Shown here: in pieces, positions 17,079-25,047 of the stretch
Numbering within the stretch: the stretch's first letter is position 1
How the letters are laid out: each line of letters opens with the position of its first letter
Source of the DNA: G963676655 sp963676655
GTDB taxonomy: Bacteria > Verrucomicrobiota > Lentisphaeria > Victivallales > Victivallaceae
Assembly (NCBI GenBank): GCA_963676655.2
Contig: CAXXKX010000005.1
Span: forward strand, 434,001 to 498,000
Length of the DNA stretch: 64,000 nucleotides
Direction: 5' to 3'
Position numbers and translations under genes: made by a program
The notes under the pieces: generated by a model
Seen by the model: the letters and a program-made list of their open reading frames with translations, nothing else
Told to the model about the DNA's origin: nothing
Database searches by the model: none

Positions 17079-17423
17079 ATGCAGATCACAAGTTATGCGT
17101 CAAGTGAAAAAATGAAAAATCCGCATGGCATCAATGCATGCAAACTGTACGATACCAGGTTTGCTGAAATGATTCATATTTCACTGGCCCCGGGAGAGGC
17201 TTTGGTAAAGCACATCACTCCAGTGGATGCGGTTTTCTATGTTCTTGAAGGAGAAGCCTCAATCGAGATTGGCGATGAACAGGAAATCGTGAAAGCCGAT
17301 TCATTAGTCAACAGCCCCCAAGGAATTCCTCATAGAATCAGCAATAACTCCAAACAGTCATTACGGGTATTAGTTATCAAGCTGCCCAGGCCGACAGAAA
17401 AAACAGTAATCATCAAGGAGTGA
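17079..17423 (+). CDS. Small cupin-domain protein
   Basis: 114 residues. The ATG at 17079 is preceded by an ideal CAGGAGG ribosome binding site, preferred over an upstream TTG. A single cupin fold spans residues 25-100: GEALVKHITPVDAVFYVLEGEASI holds the first motif and NSPQGIPHRISNNS the second, with His residues able to bind a metal. Such cupins often lie beside Hcp and RIC genes in anaerobes; the reaction is unknown. Confidence 0.78.
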   Translation: MQITSYASSEKMKNPHGINACKLYDTRFAEMIHISLAPGEALVKHITPVDAVFYVLEGEASIEIGDEQEIVKADSLVNSPQGIPHRISNNSKQSLRVLVIKLPRPTEKTVIIKE

Positions 17424-17507
17424 AGCAGGTCGCGCATGGGAGGTTTTCGTCATAGCAGAATCTTGCAGTTATTACAGCAGGTACGTTGATATGATCAGAC
17501 CAGGCCC

Positions 17508-17536
17508 TTGACAATATAGAAAGCCGCATTTAAAAT
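17508..17536 (+). promoter_or_regulatory. Internal sigma70-type promoter for hcp
   Basis: TTGACA (17508-17513), 17-bp spacer, TAAAAT (17531-17536), leaving a leader of about 105 nt before hcp. A short TGAT-ATG-ATCA palindrome (about 17488-17498) lies just upstream. Confidence 0.5.
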
Positions 17537-17650
17537 AAATTAAAGAGAGGGAGTTTTATTCTCCAGGCGGCACCCCATAACAGCACAAGCATGAAGCGTT
17601 GGAAAAGCGCGATGCGGGCAATAATAAACCAATAAACGGGAGAAAGATCA

Positions 17651-19288
17651 ATGGAAGAGAAAATGTTCTGTTTTCAATGTCAGGAAACATGTAAAAACAC
17701 AGGCTGCACCATCAGGGGAATGTGCGGCAAACAGCCTGATACCGCCAACCTGATGGACCTGTTGATTCATGTGCTGAAAGGCATTGCCTTTGTTATTGAT
17801 GCCAGCGGTGAAAGTCCGGAGCGGCGAGTCGGGTTATTCATTACCCGGGCGATGTTCGCCACCATTACTAACGCCAACTTTGACGATAGCCGGCTTTGCT
17901 CTCTGATCGATCAGGCTTTTGCCCTGCGCGAAGAGCTGAAAGTAAAATATCGGACCGCGCTGCAGAAAGATGTTCCGGAGTGTGTCTCGTGTCAGATGAC
18001 GCCTGACGAATATCTCAGCCACAGAGAGCAGGCAGGCGTATTGACAACGCAGAACGTAGATGTACGTTCCTTGCGCGAATTATTGATCTACGGGATGAAA
18101 GGGATTTGCGCCTATGCCGATCATGCCGCGATTCTCGGCAAAGAAGACGACAAGATATATGCATTCCTTATTAAAGGTCTGGCCGCGACGACCAAAGATT
18201 TGTCGGCGGACGAGCTTGTGGCACTGGTTTTGGAGTGCGGCGATATTGCCGTATTGACCATGGCAACGCTTGATGCCGCCAATACCGGAACATACGGTTC
18301 ACCGGAAATAACCACCGTAAAAACCGGCGTCAGGCAGAATCCGGGTATTCTGATCTCAGGACATGACCTGAAAGATATGGAAGAGCTGCTTGCGCAGACC
18401 GAAGGCACCGGCATCGATGTCTATACCCATAGTGAAATGTTGCCGGCACATTATTATCCGAGCTTCAAAAAGTACGATCATCTGGCTGGTAATTATGGTA
18501 GCTCCTGGTGGCATCAGAATCAGGACTTTGAAACTTTTAACGGTCCGATTCTCATGACGACCAATTGCATTATTCCGGTTAAAGATTCGTACAAAGACCG
18601 GATTTTTACAACCGGCATGGCCGGTTATCCGGGGGTAAAACATCTTGCCGACCGGGAGCCCGGTGGTAAAAAAGATTTTTCCGAACTTATTAACCTGGCG
18701 AAAAACTGTGCAGCTCCTGCTTCTCTAGAAGACGGAGAGATTGTTGGCGGTTTTGCTCACAACCAGGTGATGGCCCTGGCCGATAAAGTGATCGACGCAG
18801 TCAAATCAGGCGCGATCAAAAGGTTTGTGGTGATGGCCGGTTGCGACGGGCGTCAACGTAATCGTCAGTATTTTACTGACGTTGCTCAAAAACTGCCGGA
18901 CTATTCCGTCATTCTTACCGCCGGTTGCGCAAAATACCGGTATAACAAATTGAATCTCGGGACAATCGGCGGGATTCCCCGCGTGCTTGACGCCGGTCAA
19001 TGCAACGACAGTTATTCGCTGGCAGTTATCGCCTTGAAGCTGCAGGAAGCATTCGGCCTGGAAAGTCTTAACGAACTGCCATTGTCGTTTGACATTGCCT
19101 GGTACGAGCAGAAAGCGGTCGCGGTACTGCTGGCCTTGTTATCGCTTGGCGTCAAAGGTATCCGATTGGGGCCGACTCTGCCGGGCTTTCTGTCGCCGAA
19201 CGTTGCCGCCGTACTTGTGAATAATTTCGACATCAAACTGACCGGACAGGTTAAAGAGGATGTCGAGGCAATTATGGCCGGAAAGTAA
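17651..19288 (+). CDS. hcp: Hybrid cluster protein (hydroxylamine reductase / NO reductase)
   Basis: 545 residues. N-terminal cubane cysteines C7-x2-C10-x8-C19-x5-C25 match the class found in strict anaerobes. The hybrid-cluster ligand region is present downstream (LISGHDLKDMEELL, TTNCIIPV, VMAGCDGRQRNR, LTAGCAKYRYNK). Hcp reduces hydroxylamine in vitro and NO in vivo. Neighbours (HPP, AsrABC, RIC) point to nitrosative-stress defence. The GGGAGAAAG ribosome binding site supports the start. Confidence 0.95.
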   Translation: MEEKMFCFQCQETCKNTGCTIRGMCGKQPDTANLMDLLIHVLKGIAFVIDASGESPERRVGLFITRAMFATITNANFDDSRLCSLIDQAFALREELKVKYRTALQKDVPECVSCQMTPDEYLSHREQAGVLTTQNVDVRSLRELLIYGMKGICAYADHAAILGKEDDKIYAFLIKGLAATTKDLSADELVALVLECGDIAVLTMATLDAANTGTYGSPEITTVKTGVRQNPGILISGHDLKDMEELLAQTEGTGIDVYTHSEMLPAHYYPSFKKYDHLAGNYGSSWWHQNQDFETFNGPILMTTNCIIPVKDSYKDRIFTTGMAGYPGVKHLADREPGGKKDFSELINLAKNCAAPASLEDGEIVGGFAHNQVMALADKVIDAVKSGAIKRFVVMAGCDGRQRNRQYFTDVAQKLPDYSVILTAGCAKYRYNKLNLGTIGGIPRVLDAGQCNDSYSLAVIALKLQEAFGLESLNELPLSFDIAWYEQKAVAVLLALLSLGVKGIRLGPTLPGFLSPNVAAVLVNNFDIKLTGQVKEDVEAIMAGK

Positions 19289-19305
19289 TTCCGGCCACCC
19301 GGAAG

Positions 19306-19337
19306 TTTCATATCCGGTCTTCCGGCCGGATATGAAA
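19306..19337. repeat. 12-bp perfect hairpin between hcp and asrA
   Basis: TTTCATATCCGG and its exact complement enclose an 8-nt loop, 39 bp before asrA. There is no T-run, so it is more likely an mRNA-stabilising or attenuating stem than a full terminator. Confidence 0.6.
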
Positions 19338-19375
19338 TGAGGGTATTCATTCTCACTATTTGGGGGTTTGACTGC

Positions 19376-20398
19376 ATGAATAAAAAATTTACATCAACAG
19401 AGTTTGACCGGGTATTGCAAGCTTTGTCTCGTGACTACCGTCTGTACGGTCCAAAACTCTATCCCGGTCAGGGCGCGTTTTCAGATACGGATCTGGCCGG
19501 TTACGGGGAAATCACCGCTTGGGACCAGCTTTACCTCGCCGGAAAAACCTACTTTAGTCCCAAGGAATGTATTTTTCCGATCCGGGAAACCCTGTTTTAT
19601 TTCCGGGGAAGTGAAACTGAATCCCCTGCGGTTGATGCGCGGCCAATGATCATCTTCCTGCGTCCCTGCGATATCAATGGCATCAAACGTCTTGATACCG
19701 TCTTTCTGAATAATGGTGATGAACAGGATTATTATTATGCCCGGCGGCGCAACGTGGTCAAATTTTTCCTGCTGGAATGCCGTGAAGGGTTCGACAGTTG
19801 CTTCTGCGTATCCATGAAGGCGAATAAAACTGACGACTATGCCTGTGCACTGCGTTTTGAACCGGATAGCGTCAGTATAAATATTAAAGACCCGGAATTC
19901 AATGCTGCATTTGACAAGGGAGAGGATATCCCCCCGTTTCTGGAGTTTGTCAAGGAAAACCGGATTAAGGTTACGGTGCCGGATCTGGCCGAAACGGCCA
20001 CTGAGGAAGTATTTCAACATGAATTATGGCAGGAATACACCTCCCGCTGCATTGCCTGCGGACGATGTAATACGTCATGCATAACCTGCAGTTGCTTCAC
20101 AATGCAGGATACAAAATATGATCGCAATGGAGAGTTATCCGAACGTCGCCGGGTTTGGGCCGGGTGCCATATAGACGGTTTTACCGATATGGCGGGCGGC
20201 CACTCGTTCCGGAAAAAGAACGGAGAGCGGATGCGGTTCAAAACCATGCATAAAATCAATGATTTTTACCGCCGTTTCGGAATGCATATGTGTGTCGGCT
20301 GCGGCCGGTGCGATGATGTCTGCCCGGAATATATCTCTTTCTCCGCCTGTATCAATAAACTGGAACGTATTGTCAAGGAGTTGCCTCATGAAACCTAA
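19376..20398 (+). CDS. asrA: Anaerobic sulfite reductase subunit A
   Basis: 340 residues from ATG 19376 (GGGGG ribosome binding site). The N-terminal part matches the AsrA/HydB-type beta-subunit fold (RPCDINGIKRLDTVFL, FDSCFCVSM). Two C-terminal [4Fe-4S] motifs follow: CIACGRCNTSC (about residues 222-232) and CVGCGRCDDVCP (about 306-317). AsrA passes electrons from AsrB toward siroheme subunit AsrC. It overlaps asrB by 11 bp. Confidence 0.9.
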   Translation: MNKKFTSTEFDRVLQALSRDYRLYGPKLYPGQGAFSDTDLAGYGEITAWDQLYLAGKTYFSPKECIFPIRETLFYFRGSETESPAVDARPMIIFLRPCDINGIKRLDTVFLNNGDEQDYYYARRRNVVKFFLLECREGFDSCFCVSMKANKTDDYACALRFEPDSVSINIKDPEFNAAFDKGEDIPPFLEFVKENRIKVTVPDLAETATEEVFQHELWQEYTSRCIACGRCNTSCITCSCFTMQDTKYDRNGELSERRRVWAGCHIDGFTDMAGGHSFRKKNGERMRFKTMHKINDFYRRFGMHMCVGCGRCDDVCPEYISFSACINKLERIVKELPHET

Positions 20399-21179
20399 TC
20401 CTTATCTGCCGCAACCGCTGAAGGTGCTTTCGGTTACTCCTCAAACCGCAATTGACTGGACGTTCCGGCTGGCCGCTGATTTTACTTCCGGCTACGGGCG
20501 GTTTCTTGAGCTATCTCTTCCCGGTCTCGGGGAAGCACCTATCTCAATCAGCGATTTCGGCGATGGCTGGCTGGAGCTGACTATTCGTAAGGTCGGCCGG
20601 GTCACAGACGCCGTTTTCGATTTGCAGCCTGGCGATGTAATTCATGCCCGGGGGCCTTACGGCAAAGGCTTCGAATCTGAAGATTACATGGATAATAACT
20701 TGCTGATCGTCGCCGGAGGAACCGGCTTGGCTCCGGTGAAAAGCCTGATTTCTCATTTTACCTCCAATCGTCATGAGGTTCAAGGGTTTGACCTGATTCT
20801 CGGCTTTAAAAGTCCTGCCGATATCCTGTTTCACGATGAGATTGAAGCCTGGAGGACTGATGCCGATGTTATCTTGACGGTAGATAATGGCGGCAGGGAG
20901 TGGAACGGTAATACCGGAGTCGTTACCAAATATATCGACAGTTTTGATTTCCGGCCCGGAGTTACCAATGCGATCGTTGTCGGGCCTCCGCTGATGATGA
21001 AGTTCTCGACCCTCAGTCTGCTGGAGCGCGGGATTCCGGAGGAGCGCATAACTGTTTCATTCGAGCGGAAGATGAGTTGCGGTATCGGCAAATGCGGACA
21101 CTGCAAGATAGATGAGACCTATGTGTGCCTGGAAGGTCCGGTGTTCAATTACGCAAAAGCGAAAAAACTGCTTGATTGA
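20388..21179 (+). CDS. asrB: Anaerobic sulfite reductase subunit B
   Basis: 263 residues from ATG 20388. FAD-binding region, then NAD(P)-binding LLIVAGGTGLAPVKSLI (about residues 103-120), and a C-terminal [2Fe-2S] motif with MSCGIGKCGHCKIDETYVCLEGP, as in the dihydroorotate-dehydrogenase electron-transfer family that includes AsrB. It takes electrons from NADH for AsrA/AsrC. It lies 12 bp from asrC. Confidence 0.92.
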   Translation: MKPNPYLPQPLKVLSVTPQTAIDWTFRLAADFTSGYGRFLELSLPGLGEAPISISDFGDGWLELTIRKVGRVTDAVFDLQPGDVIHARGPYGKGFESEDYMDNNLLIVAGGTGLAPVKSLISHFTSNRHEVQGFDLILGFKSPADILFHDEIEAWRTDADVILTVDNGGREWNGNTGVVTKYIDSFDFRPGVTNAIVVGPPLMMKFSTLSLLERGIPEERITVSFERKMSCGIGKCGHCKIDETYVCLEGPVFNYAKAKKLLD

Positions 21180-21191
21180 GGAATAAATGTC

Positions 21192-22184
21192 ATGGATATC
21201 AATACAAAGCAAGTCAAAAAGAATGCTTATCGCATAACCAAAACCAGGGGGAGGACCGCATTGCGGATCAGGGTTCCCGGCGGACACCTGGAAACTTCAT
21301 TCCTGCCACTAATCCGGGAAATCGCTGAAACTTACGGCAACGGTACGGTTCATCTTACCTCTCGCCAGGGTTTTGAGCTGCCGGGAATCGATTTTGCGCG
21401 TATCCCGGAGATCAATCAGAAGATCCGACCCCTGCTTGAAGCGCTCGGCATTGACCTGGTTGATCCGGAGAGCGGTTATCCCGCCGCCGGAACCCGCAAT
21501 ATTTCAGCCTGCATCGGTAATCGGGTCTGCCCTTTTGGCAATCTTGATACAACCGCGCTGGCTCAGCGCTTGGAACGGGAGATGTTTCCCAATGACCTGC
21601 ACTTCAAAATAGCCGTGACCGGCTGTCCCAATGACTGCATAAAAGCTCACTTGCAGGACTTTGGCATCATCGGTATGACTGAACCGCAGTATGATGAGAA
21701 CCGCTGTATCAGCTGCAACGCCTGCGTTAAAAATTGTTTACGCAGGGTGACCGGAGCCTTAAGCGAGGAAAACTTTGCGATTCGGCGTTCTGACGAGCTA
21801 TGCATCGGTTGTGGTGAATGCATTTTGAAGTGTCCGACCGGAGCAATGACCCGCAGTTCCACCCGTTTTTTCAGATTGGTTATCATGGGGCGTACCGGTA
21901 AGCAACATCCTCGTCTTGCTCAGACCTTTCTGGAATGGGCAGAAGAAGATGCCATCGTTCAAATTATTAAAAATACCGTCGGCTTTGTCAACGAGCATAT
22001 CGACCGTTCGCTGGCTAAAGAACATATCGGCTATATTGTTGACCGTACCGGTTATCCGTTGTTTCGCGATACAGTGCTAAAAGGCGTTCGGCTGCATCCT
22101 GAAACCAGGGTGGCGGAGTCGATATCTTTCGGCGGTAACCCGTATCGTCAGGACATCCATATGAAGAAGGAGGTGGGATTATGA
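21192..22184 (+). CDS. asrC: Anaerobic sulfite reductase subunit C (siroheme)
   Basis: 330 residues. Siroheme/[4Fe-4S] ligands fit NISACIGNRVCPFGN and VTGCPNDCIKAHLQDFG (C-x5-C...C-x3-C). Two ferredoxin motifs follow: CISCNACVKNC and CIGCGECILKCPTG. The last helix region has a heme-pocket-like IGYIVDRTGYPLF. It reduces sulfite to sulfide in known operons. In this genomic setting nitrite or hydroxylamine is a possible alternative substrate, which is inference. It overlaps the next gene by 4 bp. Confidence 0.92.
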   Translation: MDINTKQVKKNAYRITKTRGRTALRIRVPGGHLETSFLPLIREIAETYGNGTVHLTSRQGFELPGIDFARIPEINQKIRPLLEALGIDLVDPESGYPAAGTRNISACIGNRVCPFGNLDTTALAQRLEREMFPNDLHFKIAVTGCPNDCIKAHLQDFGIIGMTEPQYDENRCISCNACVKNCLRRVTGALSEENFAIRRSDELCIGCGECILKCPTGAMTRSSTRFFRLVIMGRTGKQHPRLAQTFLEWAEEDAIVQIIKNTVGFVNEHIDRSLAKEHIGYIVDRTGYPLFRDTVLKGVRLHPETRVAESISFGGNPYRQDIHMKKEVGL

Positions 22185-22663
22185 GTATCAAGTATGACAT
22201 TGCTGACCTGATAAATAACATGATCGAACTGGAAATCTGCGGTAATAAATTTTATACGTATCAGGCACGTCAAAGCGACAATCCTCTGCTGGTCCAACTC
22301 TTTGAGATGCTGGCGGCGCAAGAAGAGCGGCATCGTGAGGTATATGAACATTTGCGTGATAAAATAGGCCATGAAGTGGAAGTCATTGACGAGGATTACC
22401 ATGGTTATTTAAAAGAGATCATTGATGGCAAATTTAACCTCGATCCACATGCCGCAGAGAGTTGCCGCGCCCCGCTGGAAGTTCTGGAAATGGGGATGCG
22501 GCTGGAAAATGATTCCATCCGCTTCGTAGATGCATTTGGTAAAATTGTCGGACAAGCTTACTGGGAAACGGTTGAACAAATCAAGCAACAGGAACAAAAT
22601 CATCTACGGATCCTGGTTAAAATGAAAACTCAATTAACTTCTGGATTACAAGGTGGAAAATGA
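22181..22663 (+). CDS. Rubrerythrin-like di-iron protein
   Basis: 160 residues forming a four-helix bundle with ferritin-like ExxH pairs: MIELEICGNKFY and EERHREVYEHL in the first half, GMRLENDSIRFVD and IKQQEQNHLRIL in the second. There is no C-terminal rubredoxin CxxC, so it is the short erythrin type. It probably detoxifies peroxide or oxygen, or handles iron, for the Fe-S enzymes encoded around it. It is translationally coupled to asrC and ric by 4-bp overlaps. Confidence 0.8.
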   Translation: MSIKYDIADLINNMIELEICGNKFYTYQARQSDNPLLVQLFEMLAAQEERHREVYEHLRDKIGHEVEVIDEDYHGYLKEIIDGKFNLDPHAAESCRAPLEVLEMGMRLENDSIRFVDAFGKIVGQAYWETVEQIKQQEQNHLRILVKMKTQLTSGLQGGK

Positions 22664-23394
22664 GTAAATACAAGCATATCTCTATTGGCCGGATTGTTGC
22701 AGATAACCTTGCAGCAGCCGTGATCTTTGAAAAGCGTGGAATGGACTTCTGCTGCCACGGTGAACAGACTCTTGAAGAGGCATGTTCTAAGCATGGATTT
22801 GAGCTGGATGAATTGATTTCCGAACTTGAAGCCCTGGAACGTCCTTCAAACTCGGAGCAGCTTGAACTATCAGATATGAATATAGTTGAACTTGCTGAAT
22901 TCATTGTGCAAACGCATCACACTTTCACTAAAAAGGTTTTATCGGCAATACCAGACAGACTCGATACGGTAATTCGGGTTCACGGCCGCCGGCACCCTGA
23001 ATTGGTTGAACTGCAAACAAAGTTTACGCCGTTTAGTGAAAAACTGACAATACATCTTCAAAAAGAAGAGGAAATACTCTTTCCTGATCTCGAAAAAATG
23101 GTTCAGGCCCAACAAAATGCCAGTTTCAATCCTGATGACAACTTTTCAGGTACTGTATTCCGGATGATTGGTGAAATGGAACAGGAACACGAAGTTGCAG
23201 GGGAGATATTGGATGGAATCCACACACTCACCAATGGATTCAAAGTTCCCGAAGATGCATGCAATACCTATCGCTTGCTGTATAGTGAATTGGCGGCTCT
23301 GGAACAAGACCTTCACCGCCATATTGCCCTGGAAAACTATATGCTGTTTCCAAAAGCGATTGAACTGGAAAGAACGCTTTCGATTAAGAGATAA
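22660..23394 (+). CDS. ric: Iron-sulfur cluster repair di-iron protein RIC (YtfE/ScdA)
   Basis: 244 residues. N-terminal ScdA_N domain with IGRIVADNLAAAVIFEKRGMDFCCHG (CC pair), then a hemerythrin-like bundle with the expected His/Glu ligands (QTHHTFTKK, HLQKEEEILFP, EQEHEVAG, HIALENYMLFP). RIC repairs Fe-S clusters damaged by NO or peroxide. It is the last gene of the operon that begins with HPP. Confidence 0.93.
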   Translation: MSKYKHISIGRIVADNLAAAVIFEKRGMDFCCHGEQTLEEACSKHGFELDELISELEALERPSNSEQLELSDMNIVELAEFIVQTHHTFTKKVLSAIPDRLDTVIRVHGRRHPELVELQTKFTPFSEKLTIHLQKEEEILFPDLEKMVQAQQNASFNPDDNFSGTVFRMIGEMEQEHEVAGEILDGIHTLTNGFKVPEDACNTYRLLYSELAALEQDLHRHIALENYMLFPKAIELERTLSIKR

Positions 23395-23572
23395 AAATCC
23401 TAGGGAATTGCCGACAAAAAAATATGTCCCCTTGGAAACCGTAAATCGGTTGGATCAAATGTCATTTCACATGGCAAACGAAGCTAGGCTCAAATCGTAA
23501 ACATGACCCGAAGATAAAAGCAATACCCGTTACCATGTTCGAACTAAGTTCAAATCGGATTTTTTTTGCGAT

Positions 23573-23656
23573 ACTGTTTTCCGCTTGATTAATGTTGCGA
23601 CCTTTCGATTCACGTACCGCTGAGGGTACGTGAATCGGAGCAGCGAAAAAAACAGT
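23573..23656. repeat. Composite inverted repeat / hairpin downstream of ric
   Basis: The inner perfect 12-bp stem GATTCACGTACC/GGTACGTGAATC (23607-23636, 6-nt loop) is framed by outer arms ACTGTTTTCCGCT (23573-23585) and AGCGAAAAAAACAGT (23642-23656), which pair imperfectly. It could end the operon transcript or be a small non-autonomous element. Confidence 0.55.
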
Positions 23657-23745
23657 GGCGGGGAATGAAAAGCTACGACTTGACTTTTGGCTGACGCGTC
23701 ATACTATATCTGATTAAAAAAATGATATTTTTGTAAAAATTATAC

Positions 23746-23774
23746 TTGACAATTATTTCATACGTATGTATTAT
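23746..23774 (+). promoter_or_regulatory. TetR promoter with CATACGTATG operator in the spacer
   Basis: TTGACA (23746-23751), exactly 17 bp, TATTAT (23769-23774). The palindrome CATACGTATG (23759-23768) fills the spacer next to the -10 box, the classic place for TetR autorepression. The same 10-mer recurs at 24442. Confidence 0.75.
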
Positions 23775-23806
23775 AGATTATGTAACATAATAAATTGAGC
23801 AATACA

Positions 23807-24415
23807 ATGGAAACTACTACTGAAAAATTGTTAAATGCCGCTGAGCGTCTTTTTGCCGAGTACGGATATGATGGCGTGGGCATGAGAACTCTGGCCGTTG
23901 AGGCGGGGGTTAATCTCGGCGCGGCAACGTATCATTACGGTTCAAAAGAAAAATTGTATATCGAAACTGTCATGCGTTGCCTTCGTCCTATCAGCGAAGA
24001 ACGGATAAAATTACTTCAACAAGCGGAGAAAACAGCAAAGGGAAAGCCCATCCCTCTGGAAACGATCATTGATTGTATGTTGCGCCCCCCCTTTATGACA
24101 GCATTAACTCATCCGCACTTTCCTGTATTGCTCGCACGGAATCTGTTCATGCCGCCGCCATTCATGCAGGATGTTTTAGCTAAAGAGGGCGGAAAAGCTC
24201 ATGAGCCATTTATAACAGCGCTTATCCAAACTTTGCCTGACTTACCGATGGAAGTTTTGCAGATTCGGGAAATATTTATGCGCGGTATATTTTTAATGTT
24301 CTTGAGTAAAATGCCTCTCCCTAAAAATAACGAATTTCATGAGTCCATATTAAGTGAGATGGTGACTTTTATTGCTGCCGGGCTTCGTTCCGGTTCGGCG
24401 ATTCAGAGGTGCTGA
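23807..24415 (+). CDS. TetR/AcrR-family repressor
   Basis: 202 residues from ATG 23807 (an in-frame TTG at 23795 is an alternative). N-terminal helix-turn-helix: LLNAAERLFAEYGYDGVGMRTLAVEAGVNLGAATYHYGSK-type pattern, with a CerR/YbiH-like C-terminal ligand domain. It probably represses itself and the RND efflux genes through the two CATACGTATG sites and is released by a toxic ligand. Confidence 0.92.
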   Translation: METTTEKLLNAAERLFAEYGYDGVGMRTLAVEAGVNLGAATYHYGSKEKLYIETVMRCLRPISEERIKLLQQAEKTAKGKPIPLETIIDCMLRPPFMTALTHPHFPVLLARNLFMPPPFMQDVLAKEGGKAHEPFITALIQTLPDLPMEVLQIREIFMRGIFLMFLSKMPLPKNNEFHESILSEMVTFIAAGLRSGSAIQRC

Positions 24416-24441
24416 ATATTTTTTTTACAGGCAAAATAATA

Positions 24442-24451
24442 CATACGTATG
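24442..24451. promoter_or_regulatory. Second CATACGTATG operator, before the efflux genes
   Basis: Identical to the palindrome in the TetR promoter and also in AT-rich flanks (AATAATA...ATAATT). A weak promoter TTTACA (24424-24429) with TATGAT (24448-24453) overlaps it. It suggests co-regulation of the TetR gene and the downstream efflux operon. Confidence 0.65.
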
Positions 24452-24530
24452 ATAATTGCCATTTGAGGAGGTGCAAATAAATTATGAATAACAATTACTA
24501 TCAAACGGATAAATTACTATGGAGGCAGTT

Positions 24531-24953
24531 ATGAGCTTGACTCAACAGGTCACATCGCGATGGTCTAAGATCGGGAAACCTGGACGGAAGCTAAGCTCAA
24601 ATACAGTTGGGGCAACCGGACGGATTTTTTACCGCAGGGCTTATGAGCTTTCGTTTCCCGGCTACGTCAGCGAACTTGTTGTCCCATATTACTCCAAACT
24701 ATGGAATCGCCAGGTCACGCTTGAAGAACTTAATAAGAAATCCAGCCTTTACGCTATCGGCGACAAGCTGGTCAATAATGACAAAGTGTTTGTCATATAC
24801 ACCACCAACGACTTCCTGGCAAATGATGCCGACCGGGTCTGGCTGGCGGAACATATCGCCAAACACATAGTTTTCTTTAATTCGGGAGGGCATATAGGGC
24901 AGCTCTTTTTTCAGAAAGTTCGCGATCACATAGAGTCGCTACTGCAACTGTAG
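24531..24953 (+). CDS. Hypothetical protein, possible C-terminal fragment of an alpha/beta hydrolase
   Basis: 140 residues from ATG 24531 (GGAGG ribosome binding site at 24520-24525). The C-terminal half (VFVIYTTNDFLANDADRVWL then FFNSGGHIGQLF) looks like the acid and His strands at the end of an alpha/beta-hydrolase fold, but the nucleophile elbow is absent. It may be a decayed gene or a small stand-alone protein. It lies between the TetR gene and the RND adaptor and downstream of the second operator. Confidence 0.45.
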   Translation: MSLTQQVTSRWSKIGKPGRKLSSNTVGATGRIFYRRAYELSFPGYVSELVVPYYSKLWNRQVTLEELNKKSSLYAIGDKLVNNDKVFVIYTTNDFLANDADRVWLAEHIAKHIVFFNSGGHIGQLFFQKVRDHIESLLQL

Positions 24954-25047
24954 CAGTTGTAACATTGGATTAATATGTGCTTAACAAAACACTAAAGTCG
25001 TGTTTCAGGCATGATTACAATTTTAACTATTACGGAATCTTAATTTT

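Larger units (their letters stand above)
23395..23806. other. Intergenic region between ric and the TetR gene
   Basis: No gene recognised. It contains a composite inverted repeat (23573-23656) and the TetR promoter with operator (23746-23774), each listed separately. Confidence 0.6.

Noticed and set aside
17479..17500. FNR/HcpR-type site upstream of hcp
   Set aside because: TGAT-ATG-ATCA has a 3-bp spacer instead of the 4 bp of the FNR consensus and is too short to claim.
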